A stretch of 64,000 nucleotides of DNA from Gordonia sp. PP30 (GTDB taxonomy: Bacteria > Actinomycetota > Actinomycetes > Mycobacteriales > Mycobacteriaceae): positions 682,001-746,000 of the forward strand of contig NZ_CP095864.1 in the NCBI RefSeq assembly GCF_023100845.1. Reading direction: 5' to 3'. The position numbers and the translations under genes were made by a program. Each line of letters begins with the position of its first letter. Position 1 is the first letter of the stretch. The notes below the pieces were generated by a model. The model ran no database searches. It saw only the letters and a list, made by a program, of their open reading frames with translations, and was not told the DNA's origin. Positions 17,303-25,500 of the stretch are shown one piece after another.

Positions 17303-17651
17303 AGATTGCTTGCGGCCGTCCTGCTTGCCTGGCCCGGCCGGGCGTCCCGATCATCGTCGCCAAGGGGGCAACGGCAGAGCCATCGACGCCGAGCCGGCCG
17401 AGGCTGGCTCACCCGGCTCAGACCGACCCGTAAGCGTGAGAAAACAGCGTCCCGATCACCGGGAAGCGCTCATCAAGTACGGTCCGCGACTTCCGAACAG
17501 CTCAGCCGGTGGCCGCGTCGCCTACTCGACGGCGCCGACCGTCTCGATGACATTCTCGACTGAGCAGGCTCCGGCCGAATTGTCTCGGATCGGCGCACTC
17601 CGGTCAGTGGGCCGGTGCGGCCGCCGCCCGAGCACCGCGCACGACAGACCG

Positions 17652-17678
17652 GGTCCGGGGGCGCGGTGCCCCCGGACC
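17652..17678 (-). terminator. Hairpin terminator after the secreted-protein gene
   Basis: A perfect 11-bp stem pairs 17652-17662 with 17668-17678 around a 5-nt loop. It lies 37 bp beyond the stop of the minus-strand gene at 17715. The rest of 17477-17714 shows no gene. Confidence 0.7.
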
Positions 17679-17714
17679 GGGTCCTCTCCGCGGTCTCCGT
17701 CGATCACGAACGGC

Positions 17715-18173
17715 TCACCAGAGGTCGTAGCCGACGTTGGTGTGCGGGTAGCCGCTGCTGAGGTTCGCGTTGATGAAGTAGTGGCCGCCGGTGGTGCCGG
17801 TGGCATTGGTGTTGGCGCCGGCCGGGGTGTTGACGAGTTGGTAGATCGCGTGCGGTCCGGCGGTGCCGATCCGGTAGTCGACGGTCACGGCCTGGGCGTG
17901 CGGGGCGGCGGCGGTGACGATCTCGCTGGCCCCGGGCGCCAGCGTGCGGCGGGGCGCGTTGATCCAGTGGCCGCTGCCCGGGTTGGCGCCGGCGAGGTAC
18001 TCGGTGCGATCGGTGTGGTTGGTCAGCGTCATCGCGACGGTGGACTGGCCGGCCGGCAAGGTACCGGCGTGGGCGGCTCCGGCCGCAGCACCGGTGGCGA
18101 CGGCGGCGAGGGCGCCGAATCCGGCGATCACGGCGGCGGTGCGGGTCTTGATGGTGGTGTTCCGGGTGGTCAT
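17715..18173 (-). CDS. Small secreted protein of unknown function
   Basis: The product is 152 residues with a clean signal peptide (Arg/Lys start, hydrophobic core, AAHAG cleavage near residue 37). The mature part is about 115 residues, rich in Gly, Thr, Asn and His, and probably all beta. It ends in SGYPHTNVGYDLW. The TN-HTDRTEYL opening and aromatic C terminus vaguely recall aegerolysin-like beta sandwiches, but the match is too weak to name. GGGAGA sits 7-8 nt before the ATG. It is divergent from a two-component system with a perfect palindrome between them, so it may be that system's target. Confidence 0.75.
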   Translation of the reverse strand: MTTRNTTIKTRTAAVIAGFGALAAVATGAAAGAAHAGTLPAGQSTVAMTLTNHTDRTEYLAGANPGSGHWINAPRRTLAPGASEIVTAAAPHAQAVTVDYRIGTAGPHAIYQLVNTPAGANTNATGTTGGHYFINANLSSGYPHTNVGYDLW

Positions 18174-18303
18174 GGTGTGTCTCCCTGTCTGGTGACCGGT
18201 GCCCTTGTGGGGTGGTGGCCGTCGTTGTTTCTGACACCTATGACTCTGCCGGGCGTAGGGGCTTCGCGGAGTCCCCCGACGGGTGGATCGCCCGGTTGAT
18301 CGC

Positions 18304-18327
18304 GCCCTCCCCCGATCGGGGGAGGGC
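18304..18327. promoter_or_regulatory. Perfect 24-bp palindrome between divergent genes
   Basis: GCCCTCCCCCGA is followed directly by its own reverse complement with no spacer. It is 31 bp before the response-regulator ATG and 131 bp before the secreted-protein ATG. It could be an operator; a structural or terminator role is less likely in this position. Confidence 0.55.
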
Positions 18328-18357
18328 GGGGTGGCCCGGCGAGTAGGGTGACCGGGC

Positions 18358-18999
18358 ATGGCGCCCAGGTCGATCTCCGTCGTCGTGGTCGACGACCATC
18401 CGTTCTTCCGGGACGGAGTCTCCCGTGCTCTGACGAGCAGCGGCCGGATGACGGTGGTCGGGGAGGCCGCCGATGCGCGCATCGGCCTGGCCCTGATCGT
18501 TGAACTGCGGCCCGAGGTCGCCGTCGTGGACTATCAGATGCCCGGGATGACGGGCGTCGACCTGGTGCACGCGGTGGTGCGCGACGGGCTGCCCACCAAG
18601 GTGCTGCTGCTGTCGGCGGTCACCGATTCGGCGGTGGTCTTCGAGGCACTGCGCGAGGGCGCGTCGGGGTACCTGTCCAAGGAAGCCGACCGCGACGCCA
18701 TCGTCGGTGCCGTCGAACGGGTGGCGCGCGGTGAGACGGTGCTGCCGCCCGAGCTGGCGGGCGGGCTCGTCGCGCAGATCCGGCAGCAGGCCGGCCCCGA
18801 GGCGCCGGCGCTGAGCGAACGGGAACGGCAGGTGCTCGACGGCTTCGCCCGGGGACTGTCGATCCCGCAGATCGCCGGCGAGCTCTACATCGGCGCGTCG
18901 ACGGTCAAGACGCACGCCGCGAACCTGTACCAGAAGCTGGGTGTCTCCGACCGGGCGGCGGCCGTCGCCGAGGGCATGCGGCGGCGCCTGATCGAATGA
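18358..18999 (+). CDS. NarL/LuxR-family response regulator
   Basis: The product is 213 residues. The receiver domain has the acidic pocket at Asp12-Asp13, the phospho-acceptor Asp58 in VVDYQMPG, and a LLLSAVTDS switch. A linker leads to a C-terminal LuxR helix-turn-helix (LSERERQVLDGFARGLS, then STVKTHAANLYQKLGV). TAGGGT at 18343-18348 could serve as the -10 of a leaderless transcript starting at the ATG. The gene overlaps the sensor kinase start (ATGA), making a two-gene two-component operon. The target is unknown; the palindrome at 18304 is a candidate site. Confidence 0.9.
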   Translation: MAPRSISVVVVDDHPFFRDGVSRALTSSGRMTVVGEAADARIGLALIVELRPEVAVVDYQMPGMTGVDLVHAVVRDGLPTKVLLLSAVTDSAVVFEALREGASGYLSKEADRDAIVGAVERVARGETVLPPELAGGLVAQIRQQAGPEAPALSERERQVLDGFARGLSIPQIAGELYIGASTVKTHAANLYQKLGVSDRAAAVAEGMRRRLIE

Positions 19000-20216
19000 G
19001 CGCGTCACCGGAGATCGATCGGATTCACGCCGATCACGCCCTGCTGGGCATGCGCGTGCAGGTGGTCTTGCGGCTGTTCCTCGCGGTGTTCCTGGTGCTC
19101 GCCGTCCTCCTCGACCCGCCGGCGAGCTGGGTGGCGCTGATCTGGACCGTCGTCGGCTGCTACCTCGCCTGGGCGGTGGCGACCGTCATCCCGGCCCGGC
19201 ACCCGGGGCCGCGGACCTTGCACTGGGCCTGGTCGGCGCTGTTCGTCGACCTCGCCGCGGTCACCGCGGTCGCGGTGCTGGCCGCCTACTCAGACACCAT
19301 CAGCTGGACGTCCGACGTGCTGCTGACCGGCTTCGCGCTGATCCCGATGGCAGCGGCCACCCAGCTGCGGCCGGTGATCTGCGCGGCCGTCGCGATCCCG
19401 GCGACCATGGTGTTCTTCGGGGCGAGCGTCGCCGCCCGCCCGGCGAACGGCGAGCCGTGGTCACTGGTCCTGCTGCACACCCTGGTGATCGGCGGACTCG
19501 CCGTCGGGGCGATCGGCATCTCCCGGCTGCAGCGGTCCCGCGTCGAGACGATCGCCGGGCTGGCCGCCGACCGTGCACGACTGCTCGACGACGTCCTCAG
19601 CGTCGACCGGCGCGCCCGCCGCGACCTGGCCGAGGCCCTGCACGACGGCGTGCTGCAGTATGTCCTCGCCGCGCGCGGCGAACTCGGTGCCGTCCGGCGT
19701 GGGGACTCCGCGGCGGCCGACCGCGTCGACGAGGCGCTGCGGGAGTCGTCCGGGTTGCTGCGCTCGACGCTGACCTCGCTGCATCCGGCGGTGCTGGAAC
19801 AGCACGGACTCGCGGTGGCGCTCGGGGATCTGGCGACGTCGACCGCGGCGCCGGGCCTGGCCGTGATCGTCGACACCGCCGCCTGGCCGCCGGGGCCGTC
19901 GCCGATCGACGAGGTGCTGTACGCGACCGCCCGGGAACTGCTGACCAACGTCGTCAAGCACGCCCGGGCGCGGCGAGTGGAGATGACTCTCGAAGTCGAC
20001 GACGACGGCGGTGCGCGGCTGGTCGTCGTCGACGACGGTGTCGGGATGCCCGCGGAACAGGTGCGGCCGGAGCGGCTCGCGGCCCGGCTCGCCGAGGGGC
20101 ATCTGGGGCTGTCGTCGCGCCGGGTACGACTCGCCGCCGTCGGCGGCACGCTGAGTTTCGCCGAGCGCACCGGCGGCGGGACCGTCGCGATCGCCGCGGT
20201 GCCGTTGCCGGACTGA
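18996..20216 (+). CDS. Sensor histidine kinase (HisKA_3 type, LuxR-system partner)
   Basis: The product is 406 residues. The N-terminal half has about five to six membrane helices (residues 18-170) and little extracytoplasmic sequence, so it probably senses the membrane or an intramembrane ligand. The dimerisation/phosphoacceptor region reads DRRARRDLAEALHDGVLQ, with phospho-His216. The C-terminal HATPase domain has ELLTNVVKHARA (N box) and VVDDGVGMP (G1 box), ending in FAERTGGGTVA. It overlaps the response regulator and is its cognate kinase. Confidence 0.9.
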   Translation: MSASPEIDRIHADHALLGMRVQVVLRLFLAVFLVLAVLLDPPASWVALIWTVVGCYLAWAVATVIPARHPGPRTLHWAWSALFVDLAAVTAVAVLAAYSDTISWTSDVLLTGFALIPMAAATQLRPVICAAVAIPATMVFFGASVAARPANGEPWSLVLLHTLVIGGLAVGAIGISRLQRSRVETIAGLAADRARLLDDVLSVDRRARRDLAEALHDGVLQYVLAARGELGAVRRGDSAAADRVDEALRESSGLLRSTLTSLHPAVLEQHGLAVALGDLATSTAAPGLAVIVDTAAWPPGPSPIDEVLYATARELLTNVVKHARARRVEMTLEVDDDGGARLVVVDDGVGMPAEQVRPERLAARLAEGHLGLSSRRVRLAAVGGTLSFAERTGGGTVAIAAVPLPD

Positions 20217-20274
20217 CCGTCGTGCCCGGCCCGATCGGGCCGCGCCGGTCGCCGGGGTGCGGGATGATCGCTCC

Positions 20275-22002
20275 ATGAATCGCGGGGGAACGCGGAGTGT
20301 CCGGTACCTGACGCGTGGGCTGCCGGCGCTGGCGACCGTCCGGGCCTACCGGTTCGGCTGGCTGCGCGGTGACCTGGTCGCGGGCGTCGCGGTCGCCGCG
20401 CTGATGATCCCCGCCGGGCTCGGTTACGCAGAGGTCTCCGGGCTGCCGCCGGTCACCGGTCTGTACGCGACCATCATCCCGATCCTGGTGTACGCGGTGA
20501 TCGGACCGTCGCGCATCCTGGTCCTCGGCCCCGACTCGGCGCTGGCGCCGATCATCGCGGCCGCGATCGTGCCGCTCGCCGTCGCCGGCTCGCCGCGGCG
20601 CGTCGAACTGGCCGGGGTGCTGGCGATCGAGGTCGGCATCATCCTGGTGCTGGCCGGGCTGTTCCGGCTCGGTTTCCTCACCACGCTGCTCGCCAAACCG
20701 ATCCGCATCGGCTACCTCAACGGGATCGCGCTGGTGGTGGTGCTGGGCCAGGTGCCCAAGCTGCTGGGCTTCTCCGGGGACGGGGCGTCGATCGTCGAGG
20801 TGATCGTCGAGGACTGGAAGGGGATCGTGGGCGGCGAGGTGCAGCCGAAGGCGGCGGCGATCGGGGTGGTCGCCCTGGCGGTGATCCTGCTGCTCAAATG
20901 GTGGCGCCGGGCGATTCCCGGTGTCCTGATCGCGGTGGTCGGCGCCATGATCTTCCTGGCCGCGGCGGCGTGGCAGCACGACGTGCCGGTGGTCGGGGCG
21001 ATGCCGCCGGGGCTGCCGACCCCGGAGTTGCCGTCGCGCATCTGGCACGACTGGGTGGAGCTGATGGTTCCGGCCGCCGGTATCGCTCTGATCGCGTTCG
21101 CCGACACCAGCGTGCTGTCGCGGACCTTCGCCGCGCGGGCCGGATACACCGTGAACGGCAACCAGGAGGTCGGGGCCGTCGGTCTCGCGAACGTCGCGGC
21201 CGGCTTCTTCGGCGGGTTCCCGGCGATCGGCTCCAGCTCGCGGACCGCGGTCGCCGAATCGTCCGGGGCGCGGAGTCAGCTGTCGTCGGTCACCGGGGCG
21301 CTGCTGGTGCTGCTCGCGCTGCTGCTGGTCCCGGGCATCACCCGGTATCTGCCGTCGTCGGCGCTGGCCGCGGTGGTGATCACCGCCGCGCTCGCGCTGG
21401 TCGACGTGAGCGCGGTGATCGAACTGTTCCGGATCGACCGGGTCGAGGGCCTGATCAGTGTCGTCGCGTTCGGTGGTGTCGCGGTGCTCGGCGTGCTGCA
21501 GGGCATCCTGGTGGCGATCGGCCTGGCCGTCCTCGCGTTCGTCTACTCGGTGTCGAGACCGTACCGGACCGAGCTGGGCGACGTCCCCGGCCTGCGCGGC
21601 TATCACGACCTCGCCAGCTACCCGAACGCGCGCCGCGTCCCGGCGACCCTCATCCTGCGGTTCGACGCCCCGCTGTTCTTCGCGAACGGCGCGATGTTCG
21701 ACGATTGGGTGCGCGGCGAGGTGAAGGCGGCGCGGTCGGCGGGCCGCGAGATCGCGACCGTCGTGCTGGCCTGCGAGCCGATCACCGACATCGATTCCTC
21801 CGCGATCGACGAGCTGGTGGAACTCGACGACTACCTCTCCAAACACGGCATCGACCTGGTCTTCGCCGAGATGAAGGATCCGGTGCGCCGTCAGCTGGAG
21901 CGGTATCGGCTCAAGGTGAACGGCGAACCGCGCTTCGGGCCCGGCCACTTCGCTCCGACGGTCGGCTCGATGGTCGACGAGATCCTCGACGAGGACGACT
22001 GA
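20275..22002 (+). CDS. SulP-family anion transporter with STAS domain
   Basis: This 575-residue protein has a membrane domain of about 12-14 helices (residues 20-430), including the SulP signature PPVTGLYATIIPILVYAVIGPSR. A cytoplasmic STAS domain follows (about residues 450-560, with the conserved CEPITDIDSSAIDEL block). The family carries sulfate, bicarbonate or other anions; the substrate cannot be told from sequence. A GTG six codons upstream (20257) is in frame, but the ATG at 20275 fits the family's N terminus better. It follows the kinase by 58 bp on the same strand. Confidence 0.9.
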   Translation: MNRGGTRSVRYLTRGLPALATVRAYRFGWLRGDLVAGVAVAALMIPAGLGYAEVSGLPPVTGLYATIIPILVYAVIGPSRILVLGPDSALAPIIAAAIVPLAVAGSPRRVELAGVLAIEVGIILVLAGLFRLGFLTTLLAKPIRIGYLNGIALVVVLGQVPKLLGFSGDGASIVEVIVEDWKGIVGGEVQPKAAAIGVVALAVILLLKWWRRAIPGVLIAVVGAMIFLAAAAWQHDVPVVGAMPPGLPTPELPSRIWHDWVELMVPAAGIALIAFADTSVLSRTFAARAGYTVNGNQEVGAVGLANVAAGFFGGFPAIGSSSRTAVAESSGARSQLSSVTGALLVLLALLLVPGITRYLPSSALAAVVITAALALVDVSAVIELFRIDRVEGLISVVAFGGVAVLGVLQGILVAIGLAVLAFVYSVSRPYRTELGDVPGLRGYHDLASYPNARRVPATLILRFDAPLFFANGAMFDDWVRGEVKAARSAGREIATVVLACEPITDIDSSAIDELVELDDYLSKHGIDLVFAEMKDPVRRQLERYRLKVNGEPRFGPGHFAPTVGSMVDEILDEDD

Positions 22003-22015
22003 TCCGCGGGACCGC

Positions 22016-22939
22016 TCAGCCGGTCCAGGCCGCGTTCCGGGCCTCGTACTCGAAGGCGGCGGTGAGCACCGACGTCGGTTCGGTGTCGGCCCGGACCAGG
22101 GCGACCCGGGCGCCGAGCGGTGCGGCGTCGTCCAGGGCGCTCGGCAGGGCGACGGTGCGCAGTCGGGCCGGCGAGGGCAGCGCGCTGAGCCAGGCGTGCG
22201 GCACGATCGACGCCCATCGGCCGGTCTCGGTCAGGGCGATCAGGGTCGCCACCGAGTCGGTCTCGACCCGCGGCCGCAGCCGGGTGCCGTGCGCCGCGGC
22301 GGCCTCGTCGACCAGATCGCGCCCGCGCATACCGGGTCGCAGCAGGCACAGCGGCAGTCCGGCGACGCCGGACCACGTCGGGCCGGCCGGGTCGTCGTCG
22401 AGCGGGGCGTCGTCGAGCAGGCCGGCGGTGCCGACGAGGACGTGTCGTTCCCGGTAGAGCGTGGTGAGCACCAGCCCGGCGGTGTCGACTCCGTCCGGAT
22501 AGAGGAGCCCGGCGTCGAGCTCGAAGCGCCGGACCCGTTCGGCGATCTCCCCGGATCGCAGTCCGGCGTCGAGGCGGATCCGGGCGCGCGGATGAGCGGC
22601 GCAGAAGGTGTCGACCAATGCGGCCACCGTGGTCGCCGCGCCCGGGATCACGCCGAGCCGGAGGTCGCCGCTCACCCCGGTCCGAAAGGCCGCCGCCTCC
22701 AGGTTCATCGCATCGCGGTCGGCCAGGATACGCCGCGCCCAGGTGACGAGCTGTTCGCCCTCGGTGGCGAGGCCCTCGAAGTTCTGGCCGCGGCGCACCA
22801 GCGGGACACCGAGTTCGCGTTCCAGTTTGCGGATCGCCTCCGACAGCGCGGGCTGTGACACGTCGCAGGCCGCCGCCGCGCGTGCGAAATGGCGCTCGGC
22901 GGCGAGGGCGACGAAGTACTCGAGCTGGCGGAACAGCAT
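22016..22939 (-). CDS. LysR-family transcriptional regulator
   Basis: The product is 307 residues with the N-terminal winged helix-turn-helix (FRQLEYFVALAAERHFARAAAACDVSQPALSEAIRKLE) followed by a two-lobe LysR substrate-binding domain. It is divergent from the FUSC-type membrane protein, with a 135-bp spacer carrying a GGCGGCG-N5-CGCCGCC hairpin at about 22979-22998. LysR proteins usually control the divergent gene, so it probably regulates that transporter. The inducer is unknown. Its 3' end faces the end of the SulP gene. Confidence 0.88.
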   Translation of the reverse strand: MLFRQLEYFVALAAERHFARAAAACDVSQPALSEAIRKLERELGVPLVRRGQNFEGLATEGEQLVTWARRILADRDAMNLEAAAFRTGVSGDLRLGVIPGAATTVAALVDTFCAAHPRARIRLDAGLRSGEIAERVRRFELDAGLLYPDGVDTAGLVLTTLYRERHVLVGTAGLLDDAPLDDDPAGPTWSGVAGLPLCLLRPGMRGRDLVDEAAAAHGTRLRPRVETDSVATLIALTETGRWASIVPHAWLSALPSPARLRTVALPSALDDAAPLGARVALVRADTEPTSVLTAAFEYEARNAAWTG

Positions 22940-23074
22940 TCGACGGTTGTAGCACGGCGCCGAACCGGGCGTCTACCGGCGGCGATAGGCGCCGCCGATC
23001 GGCTGCACGGTGCTCGATGTTGGACGTACTGCCGCCGGGTGCCCGACCATGGAGAGCGACGAAAGGACTCCTGC

Positions 23075-24139
23075 GTGACGACGATGCGCGTGAGCGTGCC
23101 CGACGCCTACCGGCCCGGCCGCGAGGATCACACGCATGCCCTGCGGGTGGCCGCGTCGCTGGCGATCCCGGGCGTGGTGCTGCTCGCGATCGGCCGTCCC
23201 GAACTGCTCGTGTACGCGGTCTTCGGATCGTTCGCCGGCATGTACGGGCGGACCGATCGCGGGCGGACGCGGACGCTCGCCCAGCTGCGCGGTGGTGCGC
23301 TGCTGTGCGCCGGCATGGTCATCGGCGTCACGCTGTCGCAGGCGCACGCCGCCGGATGGATCCTGGTGATCGTCGAGACGACCTTCGCCGGGGCCGCGTC
23401 GCTGCTGGCCGACCGGTGGCGCCTGCGCCCGGCCGGGCCGTTCTTCGCGATCTTCGCGCTCGGCGCGACGGCTCTGGTGCCCGCGTCGACCGTACGGCCG
23501 GAGATCGCGATCGCGCTCGGCGCCGGGACCGCGCTGCTGGCCGCGGCGATCGGCCGGATCGGCCGCCGGACGGACACCTCGCCGGTCTCCGGGCACCCGG
23601 CGCCCGCCGTCGGCCGGGAACAGGTCCAAGCGGCCCGGGTGCACGCGCTGCGCTATCTGCTGGCGGTGGGCGGCGCCGGCTCGATCGGCCTGCTGTTCGG
23701 ATTCGCGCACGCCAACTGGGCGATGGCCGCCGCCGCGGTGCCGCTGGCGGCCATCGAGAGTGGCAGCGTGTCGTCGACGGAGCTGCGGATGGTGCTGCGC
23801 CGGGCCGGGCACCGAATCGCCGGGACGCTGGTCGGGCTCGCCGTCACCGCGGCGCTGGTGCCGCTGCACCTGGGGAGCACCGGGCTCGTCGCGCTGATCC
23901 TGCTGCTGATCTTCCCGACGGAACTGTTCATGACCAGGCATTACGCTCTGGCTATCGGTTTCTTCACGCCGCTGATCATGCTGCTGAGCGAACTCGAGAC
24001 ACCGGCTGACCCGGCCCGGATGATCGTCGAACGCACCCTGGACACGCTGCTGGGCGTCGCCGTCGGCGTCACGGTGGCCGTCGTCGTGCGGGGTCCGCGT
24101 CGTGCGCCGACCGTGCACGTCGTCGACATCGCCCGCTGA
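23075..24139 (+). CDS. FUSC-family integral membrane protein (aromatic acid exporter-like)
   Basis: This 354-residue protein has two similar blocks of about five membrane helices each (residues 20-165 and 185-330), separated by a hydrophilic linker near residues 165-185. That is the fusaric acid resistance/YccS-like architecture. The second block has ANWAMAAAAVPLAAIESG, where FUSC proteins carry their conserved helix. AAAGGA at 23062-23067 supports GTG 23075 as start; ATG 23084 is an alternative. Divergent pairing with a LysR regulator suggests inducible efflux of a small aromatic or weak acid, which is inference from context. Confidence 0.8.
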   Translation: MTTMRVSVPDAYRPGREDHTHALRVAASLAIPGVVLLAIGRPELLVYAVFGSFAGMYGRTDRGRTRTLAQLRGGALLCAGMVIGVTLSQAHAAGWILVIVETTFAGAASLLADRWRLRPAGPFFAIFALGATALVPASTVRPEIAIALGAGTALLAAAIGRIGRRTDTSPVSGHPAPAVGREQVQAARVHALRYLLAVGGAGSIGLLFGFAHANWAMAAAAVPLAAIESGSVSSTELRMVLRRAGHRIAGTLVGLAVTAALVPLHLGSTGLVALILLLIFPTELFMTRHYALAIGFFTPLIMLLSELETPADPARMIVERTLDTLLGVAVGVTVAVVVRGPRRAPTVHVVDIAR

Positions 24140-24154
24140 CCCGCCGGCGCGGCG

Positions 24155-24781
24155 CTATCCGTGCCGGGTGACCCAGTCGATCAGCGGGGTCACCTGACGC
24201 CAGTCGGCACGGACCCGGGCGACCAGGCCCGGCGTGTGGATCACCTCGTCGAAGCCGTAGTCGCGCATCGCGGTCAGCGAGCGATGGCGCAGCAGCTCGA
24301 TGCGGGGATGATCCTTGGGCCAGCCGCGCGGGGCGGTCTTGAGGCGATCGCCGCCGATGGTCCAGCCGGCGCGTTCGAGTCTTCCGAGGATCTTCGCCAG
24401 TTCGGCGCCGTGGCGGTCGTGATCGATGGCGGCCCGGAGTGCGGCGAGTCGTTCAGCGCTCGCCTCGTAGAAGCCGCCGCCGACGCGGAAGCCGGGTGCC
24501 CCGAGGTGTGCGTAGTAGCCGGTCGCCGGAGCGGTCGCGATGAAGGCGCCCTGGTGCGTCTTGTACGGGGTCTTGTCCTTCGAGAAACGCACGTCACGGT
24601 GGGGGCGAAAGATCTTCGCGGCGCCGAACTCGTCGGCCAGTTCGGCCATCAGATCCGTCATCGGCGCGCGCACGGCCGTGGCGTACGTGTCCTTGTGCGC
24701 CTCCCAGAAGACCTTCGAGTTGTCGATCTCGAGATCGTCGTAGAAGTCGAGGGCGGCCTCGGGGAAACCGTCGAACGTCAT
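24155..24781 (-). CDS. DUF2461 (TIGR02453) family protein
   Basis: This 208-residue cytoplasmic protein has the family's opening FPEAALDFYDDLEIDNSKVFWEAHK. It also has the RPHRDVRFSKDKTPYKTHQGA core and the HLGAPGFRVGGGFYEAS block. The molecular function of DUF2461 is unknown. The frame extends upstream, but the ATG at 24781 matches the family start. It converges on the FUSC gene, with 15 bp between their ends. Confidence 0.88.
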   Translation of the reverse strand: MTFDGFPEAALDFYDDLEIDNSKVFWEAHKDTYATAVRAPMTDLMAELADEFGAAKIFRPHRDVRFSKDKTPYKTHQGAFIATAPATGYYAHLGAPGFRVGGGFYEASAERLAALRAAIDHDRHGAELAKILGRLERAGWTIGGDRLKTAPRGWPKDHPRIELLRHRSLTAMRDYGFDEVIHTPGLVARVRADWRQVTPLIDWVTRHG

Positions 24782-24822
24782 GCGTCGAGCGTACGACGAC
24801 CACCCACGCCGTCGACCATGCC

Positions 24823-25338
24823 TTAGTTCAGGAAGGCCTTTCGGTACGCCTCGGCTTCGGAAGGCTTCAGCTTGCCGGTGACGCGTAGGAGCAGGTTTCC
24901 CTTGACGGTCGAGTACTCGGAACCGAGCATCGGCGAGGCCTTGAGGATGTCGTCGATGTACTTCTTCCGCTTCTCGGCGTCGGACTTGGAAGCCCATTGC
25001 TCGATCATCGCTCCGCACGAGGTAGCCGGCTTCTCGGCGTCGTCGCACTTCGTGCGGCGATCGACCAGCACCGTCGCCGCGCTGTACCCGTTCGGCCTGC
25101 CGATCAGGTCGTTACCGTCGTTGTCCTCGGTGATCTCGACGATATGGGTGACCGACGGTACGTCTGCCTTGATCCGTTCCGCCGCCTGTGCTGACGATTC
25201 ATCCGCCTTGGGTGCCGATGATTCGGCTGCCGCCGGTGCCGACGATTCGCCCGCCGGCGGGGCGGCGTCGTCGGTCGATGAGCATCCGGTGAGGAACAGA
25301 GTGAGCGTAGCCGTGGCTGCGATGATTGTCCGTTTCAC
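24823..25338 (-). CDS. Putative lipoprotein
   Basis: This 171-residue protein starts at GTG 25338. A lipoprotein signal peptide (KRTIIAATATLTLFLTGC) puts the lipidated Cys near residue 19. An Ala/Ser/Pro/Glu-rich linker with repeated ESSAP units follows, then a compact domain with two Cys (CDDAEKPATSCG) that could be disulphide bonded. Longer starts at TTG are possible but would place charged residues before the signal. No named family is recognised. It would be anchored outside the cytoplasmic membrane. Confidence 0.75.
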   Translation of the reverse strand: MKRTIIAATATLTLFLTGCSSTDDAAPPAGESSAPAAAESSAPKADESSAQAAERIKADVPSVTHIVEITEDNDGNDLIGRPNGYSAATVLVDRRTKCDDAEKPATSCGAMIEQWASKSDAEKRKKYIDDILKASPMLGSEYSTVKGNLLLRVTGKLKPSEAEAYRKAFLN

Positions 25339-25397
25339 GGCTTGCAGTATGCCTCGACGTTCTGACAACCACCCATCAGCGATCTCACTGGAACGGT

Positions 25398-25415
25398 ACT
25401 CGAAAGTAAGTTCTA
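25398..25415 (+). promoter_or_regulatory. Conserved 18-bp motif upstream of the third DUF222/HNH gene
   Basis: ACTCGAAAGTAAGTTCTA is the exact reverse complement of the motif upstream of copies 1 and 2. This gene is on the opposite strand, so the relation of motif to gene is conserved. It persists although this copy lacks recognisable terminal repeats. Confidence 0.7.
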
Positions 25416-25500
25416 GGCATATATTGCGTGCACAATACGGTGTGAGTTATTCTGGGAACAGGGAGGGAAATGCAGTTTGACCAGCGGAAAGGGGGTCGTG

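Larger units (their letters stand above)
15455..17476. mobile_element. 13E12-like DUF222/HNH element, copy 1
   Basis: About 2.0 kb that parallels copy 2 at 44253-46279 along its whole length. The left end is TAGATGAGTGATTCCCGGTG (15455-15474). The right end at 17457-17476 is its inverted complement with 3 of 20 mismatches, so this copy's right end has decayed. It carries one gene, on the minus strand. Left flank 15207-15454 has no gene, only a GAGC-CGATCGAG-type repeat at about 15270-15305. No target duplication could be recognised. Confidence 0.82.
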
